From NCBI GenBank assembly GCA_018654125.1, contig JABIME010000338.1:1-13637 (forward strand): a DNA stretch of 13,637 nt, written 5' to 3'. Under the pieces are notes generated by a model, which was not told where the DNA came from, ran no database searches, and saw only the letters and a program-made list of their open reading frames with translations. The DNA is from Candidatus Cloacimonadota bacterium. Its GTDB lineage: Bacteria; Cloacimonadota; Cloacimonadia; Cloacimonadales; TCS61. Of this stretch, positions 1 through 6,055 are shown piece after piece; position 1 is the first letter of the stretch, and every line of letters begins with the position of its first letter. The translations under genes and the position numbers were made by a program.

Positions 1-240
1 ATCTTCTTTTTGATAATTGCTGTTACCACCGGTTCAGGAGCAATATTCCTATTTTATTACGGACTCAATAAAGTTACAGCTATTGTTTCTACTATTTGCG
101 AATTGTTCTTCCCAATTTCTGCTATTATTTTTGATTACTTAGTTAATGGTCATTTACTGTCTCCAATTCAATGGATCAGTGCTGCAATAATGATTCTGGC
201 AGTTGTTGAAATTAGTTACAAAAGAAAAAAGGTTAGATGA
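1..240 (+). CDS. EamA/DMT-family transporter, C-terminal end (5' truncated by window)
   Basis: The frame is open from the first base, so the start lies outside the window; about 79 C-terminal residues are visible. Two hydrophobic helices can be seen, one from the start through FLFYYGLNKV and one in the last 30 residues, with the segment TAIVSTICELFFPISAII between them. The protein ends in a basic tail (YKRKKVR). The phrase 'YYGLNKVTAIVST...PISAIIFDYLVNGHLLSP..W..AAIMILAVV' is the usual last-two-helix pattern of EamA (drug/metabolite transporter) permeases, which export metabolites through the inner membrane; the substrate cannot be told. The stop codon overlaps the ATG of the next gene (ATGA), suggesting translational coupling with the GWxTD gene, although a functional link is not obvious. 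Confidence 0.75.
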   Translation: MFFLIIAVTTGSGAIFLFYYGLNKVTAIVSTICELFFPISAIIFDYLVNGHLLSPIQWISAAIMILAVVEISYKRKKVR

Positions 241-935
241 AGAAAATTTTACTTTTTCTTCTATTATTTGGAATTTGTTTTAGTTCTTTAGTCTCACAAG
301 AACTCACTTCCAAACCAGAGGGGAATCTGTCTGATTTCGTTATTGAAACCTTCTTAGGACATTTAGAGCTTCCTACTAATCTCCCACAGAAACAGGGACA
401 TATTTTTAGTAACATAGGAGATGAATATAAGCTTGTAAGTTATTTCTTTAATTCAAATCAAAAAAGATATTATAAAACACTTAGCTATGAGCATAAATGG
501 CAATATCTCTCAACTTTTTGGAAAGTTCAAGATATAAATCCAACCACTGATCACAATGAATTTCAACAAGAAATTATAGTTAGAATTGAGTATTCCAACA
601 AGCATTTTTCTCACTTCAAAGAAGGTTGGAAAACCGATATGGGAAAAGTTTATATAAAATATGGAGAACCATTTGAAATTTTAAAATTAACCAATTATAA
701 AGACTTTTTTGAAATAATTGATTTAGAAGGAACAGGTATTTATACAAAACTAGCATTTAGAGAGTATCAAATTTGGAAATATAGATTGGGCATTTATCAG
801 ACATTTCTTTTTATTGAACCTCAACAACACAAAGATTTTAGACTTATTTTTAGTGATGGTGAAGAGCAATATGGTTCTTGGGAAGAATGGCTAGAGTATC
901 TCGGTTTAGATTTTAATGCAAAACTTTTGCGATAA
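237..935 (+). CDS. Exported GWxTD-domain protein, copy 1
   Basis: This 232-residue protein has an N-terminal signal peptide (hydrophobic residues 4-15, probable cleavage near SSLVSQ at 16-21). The mature part carries the family-defining motif GWKTD at 130-134, followed by GKVYIKYGEPFE (136-147), the hallmark of the GWxTD domain. Other conserved-looking blocks are DEYKLVSYF (62-70), the W-rich stretch around FWK (94-96), EYQIWKY (176-182) and a C-terminal RLIFSDG (202-208). No catalytic residues are known for this domain and its function is unestablished; known members are exported proteins of FCB bacteria and Acidobacteria. The ATG overlaps the upstream stop (ATGA). The next gene is a close paralogue, about 60 identical residues out of 90 in the core by hand alignment. 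Compared with that copy, this one has a 25-residue extra segment (residues 30-54) and about 14 extra residues near 153-170. Confidence 0.85.
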   Translation: MKKILLFLLLFGICFSSLVSQELTSKPEGNLSDFVIETFLGHLELPTNLPQKQGHIFSNIGDEYKLVSYFFNSNQKRYYKTLSYEHKWQYLSTFWKVQDINPTTDHNEFQQEIIVRIEYSNKHFSHFKEGWKTDMGKVYIKYGEPFEILKLTNYKDFFEIIDLEGTGIYTKLAFREYQIWKYRLGIYQTFLFIEPQQHKDFRLIFSDGEEQYGSWEEWLEYLGLDFNAKLLR

Positions 936-940
936 AGGAG
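934..940 (+). promoter_or_regulatory. Ribosome binding site supporting a TTG start
   Basis: AAAGGAG lies six bases before the TTG at 947. No in-frame ATG falls near it, and the encoded N-terminus (MKKIVFIILLLG) matches the signal peptide of the upstream paralogue (MKKILLFLLLFG) residue for residue. TTG 947 is therefore taken as the true start. Confidence 0.75.
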
Positions 941-946
941 ATTGAA

Positions 947-1531
947 TTGAAAAAAATTGTATTTATTATACTTTTGTTAGGAATTTATCTTAGTTCTTTG
1001 GTTTCACAGGAAGCAACACTTAAACCAGAAGGTCATGTGTTTGATAACCTAAAAGATGAGTATAAGCTTGTGAGTTATTTTATTTCTACAAATCAAAGAA
1101 GATATTACAGGAAGTTAGATGAAAAAAATAAATGGGAATACATATCTGCCTTTTGGAAAGCACAAGACCCAAATCCAGCTACAGAAAGCAATGAATTCCT
1201 ACTAGAAATTAAAGCTAGAATTGAATATTGTAACCAACATTTTTCTCATTTTAATAAAGGTTGGGAAACTGACACAGGCAAAGTTTACATAAAATACGGA
1301 AAACCTTTTGAAGTATTGAAATTGAATACCGGATCAGGAACTAAGTTTGCACAAAAAGAGTATCAAATCTGGAAATATAGAATCAAAAGTTATAGAACAT
1401 TTATATTTATTGACCTTCATCAGAATGAAAGCTACAGATTAATTTTTAGTGATGGCGACGGCACTGAGGGATCTTGGGCAGACTGGCGAAGTTATTTAGG
1501 TAACAATTTTAGCGAAGATCTATTACAATAA
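947..1531 (+). CDS. Exported GWxTD-domain protein, copy 2 (TTG start)
   Basis: This 194-residue paralogue of the preceding gene lies 11 nt downstream, so the two are almost certainly co-transcribed. A signal peptide (residues 1-20, ending SSLVS before QE) is almost identical in layout to that of copy 1. The GWxTD motif is GWETD at 105-109, followed by GKVYIKYGKPFE. DEYKLVSYF, HFSHF, EYQIWKY and RLIFSDGDG are shared with copy 1. It is more compact, lacking the extra segment after the signal peptide and the loop after the GKVYIKYG block. The role is unknown; export to the periplasm or outer membrane is inferred from the signal peptide. A tandem duplication followed by divergence is the simplest reading. 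Confidence 0.85.
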   Translation: MKKIVFIILLLGIYLSSLVSQEATLKPEGHVFDNLKDEYKLVSYFISTNQRRYYRKLDEKNKWEYISAFWKAQDPNPATESNEFLLEIKARIEYCNQHFSHFNKGWETDTGKVYIKYGKPFEVLKLNTGSGTKFAQKEYQIWKYRIKSYRTFIFIDLHQNESYRLIFSDGDGTEGSWADWRSYLGNNFSEDLLQ

Positions 1532-1550
1532 AAGGTGTATTAAAAAATTA

Positions 1551-1625
1551 GCTCACAGGTAAACACGGATTAAGAGTCATGAATTTTAGTTATTTATCTA
1601 TCCAAATCTGTGGAAATCCGTGAGC
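1551..1625. repeat. Long imperfect inverted repeat in front of the LemA gene
   Basis: The left arm (1551-1571, beginning GCTCACAGG) and right arm (1605-1625, ending CCGTGAGC) can pair over 21 positions, with about 15 Watson-Crick pairs plus two G-T wobbles and a loop of 33 nt. Each arm is built from two 10-nt units of the type AATCYGTGNN (right arm AATCTGTGGA then AATCCGTGAG). The element fills most of the spacer between the GWxTD gene and lemA and stops just before the AAGGAG ribosome binding site at 1631. The shape and wording resemble small dispersed intergenic repeats. It may also act as an attenuating hairpin, but no U-run follows the right arm, so it is not a standard terminator. Confidence 0.6.
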
Positions 1626-1644
1626 AATAAAAGGAGAAAATATA

Positions 1645-2256
1645 ATGAGCAATAACGCAAAAAAGGGTTGTCTTATCGCTGTAGGAATAGTTGTTTTTTT
1701 AGCAATTGTAACTATCTCGAATGTTATTAGAACTTATAACAATATGGTGAAATTAGATGAGGGTGTTAAGGAAAAGTGGAGCCAAGTTGAAAATACATAT
1801 CAGCGCAGATATGATCTAATACCTAATCTTGTGAATACTGTTAAAAAAATTGCAGCTCACGAAAAAGATACATTTACAGCAGTTTCGGAAGCTCGTTCAA
1901 AAGCAGGTGGAACCTTTAATATTTCAGATGAAGTTCTTAATGATCCTGCTATGTTCCAGAAATTTCAACAGGCTCAAAGTGGTCTGAGTGGAGCTCTGCA
2001 AAGGCTTATGGTTGTAATGGAAAAATATCCTGATCTCAAAGCAAATCAGAATTTCTTAGCTCTTCAAGATGAACTTGAAGGTACAGAAAATCGAATAGCT
2101 GTTGAACGTAAAAGATTTAATGAAGCTGCCAGATATTACAACACATACATCAAAATGTTCCCAAAAGTTATTTTGGCTAACATGTTTAGATTCGAAGAGA
2201 AGCAATATTTTAAATCTGCTGAAGGTGCACAAGAAGCTCCGAAAGTAGAATTTTAG
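1645..2256 (+). CDS. lemA: LemA family protein
   Basis: This 203-residue protein has one N-terminal transmembrane segment (about 8-28) after a short basic cytosolic start, then an all-helical domain. LemA signatures are clear: Y31-N33, VKEKWSQVENTYQRRYDLIP (41-60) with NLV next, an amphipathic helix around 70-86, then YPDLKANQNF (128-137), LQDELEGTENRIAVERKRFN (140-159) and a C-terminal FPKVILANMFRF (172-183). Length is typical of the family. The start ATG is preceded by AAGGAG at 1631-1636. LemA proteins are membrane-anchored helical-bundle proteins of unsettled function, very often encoded beside TPM-domain proteins as here, which suggests a shared envelope role. The usual FGF-type motif near the C-terminus reads FRF, a mild variation. 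Confidence 0.93.
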   Translation: MSNNAKKGCLIAVGIVVFLAIVTISNVIRTYNNMVKLDEGVKEKWSQVENTYQRRYDLIPNLVNTVKKIAAHEKDTFTAVSEARSKAGGTFNISDEVLNDPAMFQKFQQAQSGLSGALQRLMVVMEKYPDLKANQNFLALQDELEGTENRIAVERKRFNEAARYYNTYIKMFPKVILANMFRFEEKQYFKSAEGAQEAPKVEF

Positions 2257-2266
2257 GAAAAGTTTC

Positions 2267-2312
2267 AACACGGACACACTGAATCACAGAGGAAAATAAA
2301 TTACTCTGTGTT
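2267..2312. repeat. Hairpin-forming short repeat between lemA and the first TPM gene
   Basis: CACAGAG at 2285-2291 pairs with CTCTGTG at 2304-2310 (7 bp, loop 12 nt). An outer AACAC (2267-2271) could instead pair with GTGTT (2308-2312). The words CACGGA, CACACTGA and CACAGAG recur at 8-9 nt spacing, the same vocabulary as in the repeat at 1551-1625. It ends shortly before the AAAAGGAG ribosome binding site of the next gene. Such CACAGAG/CTCTGTG elements look like dispersed intergenic repeats rather than a terminator, because no U-run follows. Confidence 0.5.
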
Positions 2313-2330
2313 AAGAAAAGGAGTATTGAA

Positions 2331-3005
2331 ATGTCAGGATTCAAATTAAACAAAGATGATATAAAAAAAATAAGCTCTGCTGTTAAAACGGCAGAGAGTA
2401 AAACTTCCGGTGAAATTGCTTCTGCAATAATAAAAGAAAGCTACGATTATGCTATTTATGAACTAATATTCGCAGTAGTTATTGGATTTATCTATTTTGT
2501 GGTAATGATGTTTTTTGCAGGCAATATTGAGCAGTTTCTGCAAGGTAAATTTTGGGATTATTCTGTAAATTACCTGATCTTATTCTACGGGTTTTCTACT
2601 TTTATAGTTATTGCTCTCTTCTATTTTATTGGAAATCTTTCCTGCATTGATCGTATAATCGTTCCAAAAAAGATAAGAAACCAAAAAGTTACAGAAAGAG
2701 CTACTCGCTATTTTATGGAATCGGGAGTTTATAATACAAAAGATAGAACTGGTATTTTGATCTTTATCTCTAATATGGAGCGACGTGTAGAATTACTTGC
2801 AGATAGTGGAATAAACGCTAAAATTCCAAAAGAAAAATGGCAGAATATTGTTAATAATATTATCAAGGGCATCAAGCAAAAAGAGATAGCGGTTCATCTA
2901 TCGGAATCAATAATAGAATGTGGGAATCTGCTGGCACAGCACTTCCCCATACAATCGGATGATAAAAATGAACTGACCGATAATATTGAAATCCTGGAGA
3001 AATAA
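2331..3005 (+). CDS. Membrane TPM-domain protein
   Basis: This 224-residue protein has no signal peptide. The N-terminal part (about 1-35) reads like the beginning of a TPM domain, with helix KISSAVKTAESKTSGEIASA (13-32) containing the typical S/T-G-E-I. Two transmembrane helices follow (about 43-63 and 80-101). The second half of the domain is TGILIFISNMERRVELLADS (140-159) with GI next, the usual 'tGvLiyvs..errveilad.gi' strand pair. A helical C-terminus ends in an acidic stretch (209-224). The topology, with two helices embedded between the TPM halves, corresponds to the membrane subtype found beside LemA and YgcG-type proteins. SD AAAAGGAG (2316-2323) precedes the ATG. The stop is only 1 nt from the next start, so it is tightly coupled to the YgcG-like gene. 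The molecular role is unknown. Confidence 0.8.
   Translation: MSGFKLNKDDIKKISSAVKTAESKTSGEIASAIIKESYDYAIYELIFAVVIGFIYFVVMMFFAGNIEQFLQGKFWDYSVNYLILFYGFSTFIVIALFYFIGNLSCIDRIIVPKKIRNQKVTERATRYFMESGVYNTKDRTGILIFISNMERRVELLADSGINAKIPKEKWQNIVNNIIKGIKQKEIAVHLSESIIECGNLLAQHFPIQSDDKNELTDNIEILEK
2996..2999 (+). promoter_or_regulatory. Ribosome binding site deciding the YgcG-like start
   Basis: GGAG lies seven bases before ATG 3007. A TTG in the same frame at 2986 would add MKSWRNK but lacks a proper site and would put charged residues before the clean signal peptide MKKIIIISIILIF. ATG 3007 is therefore chosen. Confidence 0.7.
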
Positions 3006-3006
3006 G

Positions 3007-3753
3007 ATGAAGAAGATAATAATAATTTCAATTATACTCATTTTTGCAGTAAGTATTTTATTTTCTTTGGATGTTCCAAAATTAAAAGGTGCTGTTAATG
3101 ATAATGCAAGCATAATTAATGCAAATGATGAGAGAAAACTGGAAGCACTTTTACGGGATGTGGAAGCAAAAACCTCATCGCAAGTTGCATTGCTCACCAT
3201 CACTTCATTACAAGGCGAAAACCTGGAAGACTATTCTATGAGAGTTGTTCAAGCCTGGCAACTCGGGCAAAAAGAATTCGATAATGGTGTTCTTCTGCTA
3301 GTTGCATTAAATGAAAAGAAGATCAGAATTGAAGTTGGTTACGGACTAGAATCGATTATCACAGATACAAAAAGTGGATATATTATTAGGAATTATATTG
3401 TGCCCGGTTTTAAAGAGGGAGATTTTGCAGGTGGGATTACAAATGGTTTATTAGCAATTAGTGGTTTGGTTACACAAGAATTTGAGATCACTGATGAAGA
3501 TCTTGCAAAATATGATAAACAGCAGAAAAGTGGGAAAAGAAAGCAGGTCCCATTTGGGCTAATAGTATTCATATTCATGTTCGTATTTGGTGGGCTTGGC
3601 AGAAGAAGAGGTGGCTTGTTTACAGCTTTATTCCTTGGCAGTATGCTGGGTAGTGGGCGCAGCAGAGGTGGTAGTGGATTCGGTGGAGGATTTGGCGGAT
3701 TCTCTGGTGGAGGTGGCGGCTTTGGTGGCGGTGGCGCTTCCGGCGGCTGGTAA
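3007..3753 (+). CDS. Exported YgcG-type TPM-domain protein with Gly-rich tail
   Basis: This 248-residue protein is read from ATG 3007. A signal peptide (residues 1-20, MKKIIII...ILFS) is followed by a TPM domain (about 22-158): LKGAVNDNASIINANDERKL (26-45), SQVALLTITSLQGENLEDYS (58-77), W84, LGQKEFDNGVLLLVALNEKK (86-105), IEVGYGLE (108-115), then IVPGFKEGDFAGGITNGL (131-148). A charged linker leads to hydrophobic segments at about 181-197 and 202-214. The tail (216-248) is a Gly/Ser/Phe-rich repeat ending in GGW. This is the canonical YgcG architecture: an exported TPM domain anchored by a C-terminal helix, with a low-complexity tail. It is 1 nt after the membrane TPM gene and belongs to the lemA cluster. 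TPM domains have been linked to envelope or thylakoid maintenance; the exact activity is unproven. Confidence 0.88.
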   Translation: MKKIIIISIILIFAVSILFSLDVPKLKGAVNDNASIINANDERKLEALLRDVEAKTSSQVALLTITSLQGENLEDYSMRVVQAWQLGQKEFDNGVLLLVALNEKKIRIEVGYGLESIITDTKSGYIIRNYIVPGFKEGDFAGGITNGLLAISGLVTQEFEITDEDLAKYDKQQKSGKRKQVPFGLIVFIFMFVFGGLGRRRGGLFTALFLGSMLGSGRSRGGSGFGGGFGGFSGGGGGFGGGGASGGW

Positions 3754-3785
3754 TTTTTTTTAACTCACAATGAGGAGGATAAAAG

Positions 3786-4205
3786 ATGAATGAAGAAATA
3801 TCTAGACAAACGATAATTGATAATGAGCACATTAATTTACTATCAATGTTTCATTTGATATCAGGTATTTTAGCACTGCTATATTCTGTTTTCATGGCAC
3901 TTTATTTTGGATTTATCATCTTTGTTTTTAAACTCAGTGAAAATTTTGATGGTGAATTTCCAATTCAGTCTATGGGAGTAATTATTTCTATTTGGATTAT
4001 TATTTTACTATTTGCTATAGCGTTTGGTATTGCAAAAATATTTTCTAGTAAATGGTTAAAACAAAGAAAAAACCGAACATTCAGCATTGTAATAAGCTGT
4101 ATTGAATGTTTTTCTTTCCCTTATGGAGCGATACTCGGTGTATTATCTATCATTGTATTAAATCGCAGTTCTGTGAAAAGTATTTATTCTGATCAAAAGG
4201 AATAG
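3786..4205 (+). CDS. Small three-helix membrane protein of unknown function
   Basis: This 139-residue protein is preceded by a strong AGGAGG (3773-3778). It has three hydrophobic segments (about 18-48, 64-86 and 98-126). The opening HINLLSMFHLISGILAL (15-31) and closing FPYGAILGVLSIIVLNRSSV (111-130) resemble a common but uncharacterised family of small bacterial membrane proteins with 'LLSIFHY..GG' and 'PFGT.LGVFTI.VL.R.SV' motifs. Two basic residue clusters (WLKQRKNR, 90-97) lie in the loop before the last helix. It is 32 nt after the YgcG-type gene and ends 18 nt before the terminator, so it is probably the last gene of the lemA/TPM transcription unit. No catalytic residues are apparent. 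Confidence 0.75.
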   Translation: MNEEISRQTIIDNEHINLLSMFHLISGILALLYSVFMALYFGFIIFVFKLSENFDGEFPIQSMGVIISIWIIILLFAIAFGIAKIFSSKWLKQRKNRTFSIVISCIECFSFPYGAILGVLSIIVLNRSSVKSIYSDQKE

Positions 4206-4223
4206 ATTATTTAGTTCTTAATT

Positions 4224-4264
4224 AAAAAAAAAGTGCTTCGAGTTATCTTAGCACTTTTCTTTTT
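4224..4264. terminator. Bidirectional Rho-independent terminator between convergent operons
   Basis: AAAAGTGCT (4229-4237) and AGCACTTTT (4250-4258) form a perfect 9-bp stem around a 12-nt loop. On the + strand it is followed by CTTTTT. On the - strand the stem runs into nine consecutive U residues (A-run 4224-4232 on +). It lies 14 nt past the stop of the M42 peptidase gene and shortly past the stop of the small membrane protein, so it can end both the lemA/TPM unit and the polA-deoD-peptidase unit. Confidence 0.9.
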
Positions 4265-4272
4265 ACTTAGAA

Positions 4273-5304
4273 TCATTTCTTCAAATACAATTCTAATAAC
4301 TTCAATGTGTTTTCCAATCCTTCAGCATGTGTTCTTTCGTATCCATGAGAAGCTGCTACACCTGGTCCAATAAGAGCATGTTTAATGTCATAACCGGCGA
4401 AGAGTGTTGCCTCAACATCTGAACCATAATACGGATAAATATCTACAGCATAATTCAGCTTATTCTTTTTTGCCAATTGAATTAATTTTGTCGTAACATC
4501 ATAATCATAAGGTCCGCCAGAATCTTTTGCACAAATAGAAACCTTATGTTCATCTGTTTTAAGGTCATCTCCAACTGCACCCATATCAACTGAGATCATT
4601 TCAACTGCATCTTTGGGAACTCCAGATGACCCTCCATGCCCAACCTCTTCATAGGTGGTAAAAAGCAAGTATACTTTCCTGTTAAACTTAATTTCTTTGT
4701 CTGCTGCCATTTGTGCTAAAGCCAGCAATATACCTGCGCTTGCTTTATCATCTAGATGTCTGCTTTTTATGAAACCAGATTTCGTAATTATAGTGCGCGG
4801 ATCCAGTGAGATAAAATCACCTGTTGATATTCCCAATTTTTCTACATCTTTTACACATCTTACTTTTTCATCGATCACAACTTCCATAGTTTCATCAGTA
4901 CGTTTATCTTTGGCAAGTTCTCTGTTCACATGAGCTGCTGGATTATTTAGCTGGATAGCTCCTGAATATTCTTTTCCATCGCGAGTATGAATTATGCAAT
5001 TCTCTGCTTCAATATTATTTTCGGGGTAACCACCAATCTTTGTAAAACGTAATCTTCCATTAGATTTTAGTGAACGAACCATAGCACCTAGGGTATCTAC
5101 ATGAGCTGCCAGAACTACTGGCTCTCCTTTCCCGCCAATATCAACCAGAACAGAATTCTTTCGGCTAGAGCTGGCAACAAAACCCAATTTCTTACACTCT
5201 TTTTTAAGATAGTCTGTAGCTAATTTTGTGAAGCCACTCGGACTTGGTATCTTGCATAAATTTTCTGTTTGCTTTACTGCAAAAGTTGTGTATTTCTTTT
5301 TCAT
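4273..5304 (-). CDS. M42 family metallopeptidase (TET-type aminopeptidase)
   Basis: This 343-residue cytosolic protein is of normal length for the family. The co-catalytic metal-site motifs appear in the right order: AAHVDTLG with H68 and D70, SRHLDDKASA with D185/D186, TTYEEVGHGG with the Glu pair E219-E220 (general base and ligand), VDMG with D240, and a C-terminal HGYERTH with H326 as last ligand candidate. The segment from about 72 to 170 between the first two motifs corresponds to the inserted PDZ-like dimerisation domain of M42 enzymes. M42 members are large oligomeric Zn/Co aminopeptidases that trim peptides in the cytosol; the exact residue preference is not visible. SD GGAG lies upstream of the ATG. 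It is 11 nt downstream of deoD and is the last gene of the polA-deoD-peptidase operon. Confidence 0.92.
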   Translation of the reverse strand: MKKKYTTFAVKQTENLCKIPSPSGFTKLATDYLKKECKKLGFVASSSRKNSVLVDIGGKGEPVVLAAHVDTLGAMVRSLKSNGRLRFTKIGGYPENNIEAENCIIHTRDGKEYSGAIQLNNPAAHVNRELAKDKRTDETMEVVIDEKVRCVKDVEKLGISTGDFISLDPRTIITKSGFIKSRHLDDKASAGILLALAQMAADKEIKFNRKVYLLFTTYEEVGHGGSSGVPKDAVEMISVDMGAVGDDLKTDEHKVSICAKDSGGPYDYDVTTKLIQLAKKNKLNYAVDIYPYYGSDVEATLFAGYDIKHALIGPGVAASHGYERTHAEGLENTLKLLELYLKK

Positions 5305-5315
5305 AAATTCTCCAT

Positions 5316-6020
5316 TTATTTACTAACCGTTTCCAAAGCTATCTCTATCATTTTACTAAAACCTGTTTGTCTCTCTTCACTTGATGCTGCCTCTCCTCGA
5401 TTAATTTGGTCACTCACTGTTAGAATTGTTAGAGCTTTCACACCATATTTCGCTGCAATGCTGTACAATGCTGTTGCTTCCATATCGATTCCCAATATCC
5501 CATATTTTGCCCAGATCTTCCAAAAATCAGGATCATCAGAATAGAAAATATCAGATGACAATACGTTCCCAACATGAACATTCATTTTCTTCTCTTTCAC
5601 AACATTATAAGCTTTAAGTAGTAATTCAAAATTTGCAATTGCTGCAAAATCAGCTCCATTAAAAACAAGTTTATTTGTTTGGGAATCAGTCGATGCACCT
5701 TCCGCTAAGATTACATCTCTTAAGTTTATTTCCGGTTTTATAGCACCGCAACTTCCAATTCTTATTAAGTTTTTCACACCATAATCTTTAATAAGTTCAG
5801 TTACATAAATAGACATCGAAGGGATTCCCATACCTGTTCCTTGAACAGAAATTTTTTTGCCTTTATACGTTCCTGTATAACCAAATATATTACGGACTCT
5901 ATTATAACAAACTGCATCTTCCAAAAAATTATCTGCAACAAATTTAGCTCTTAACGGATCTCCAGGTAAAAGAATTGTATCTGCTATTTCTCCCTTTTTT
6001 GCTTCAATGTGTAAACTCAT
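5316..6020 (-). CDS. deoD: Purine nucleoside phosphorylase, DeoD type
   Basis: This 234-residue protein aligns with E. coli DeoD almost without gaps. Visible landmarks are H4, the phosphate-binding GDPLRAK with G20 and R24, R43, RIGSCGA with R87 and S90, the sugar site DMEA with E181, and the catalytic Asp in TVSD at D204, followed by ERQTGF with R217. It cleaves purine (deoxy)ribonucleosides with phosphate to base and (deoxy)ribose-1-phosphate in cytosolic purine salvage; the family is hexameric. The residue after the catalytic Asp is Gln (VSDQ) rather than the His of E. coli, a tolerated variation. AAGGAG precedes the ATG. It sits 35 nt after polA and 11 nt before the M42 peptidase gene, on the same strand. 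Confidence 0.95.
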   Translation of the reverse strand: MSLHIEAKKGEIADTILLPGDPLRAKFVADNFLEDAVCYNRVRNIFGYTGTYKGKKISVQGTGMGIPSMSIYVTELIKDYGVKNLIRIGSCGAIKPEINLRDVILAEGASTDSQTNKLVFNGADFAAIANFELLLKAYNVVKEKKMNVHVGNVLSSDIFYSDDPDFWKIWAKYGILGIDMEATALYSIAAKYGVKALTILTVSDQINRGEAASSEERQTGFSKMIEIALETVSK

Positions 6021-6055
6021 AATAATCTCCTTTTAATTCCTAATCCCTCATTATA

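Noticed and set aside
233..415. Open antisense frame opposite the first GWxTD gene.
   Set aside because: It has no ribosome binding site, its composition is Cys/Lys-rich and unlike the neighbouring proteins, and it fully overlaps a gene with a clear family motif and signal peptide.
3661..3750. GGTGG-rich low-complexity DNA that could be called a tandem repeat.
   Set aside because: It is the coding sequence of the Gly-rich tail typical of YgcG-type TPM proteins, so protein architecture explains it.
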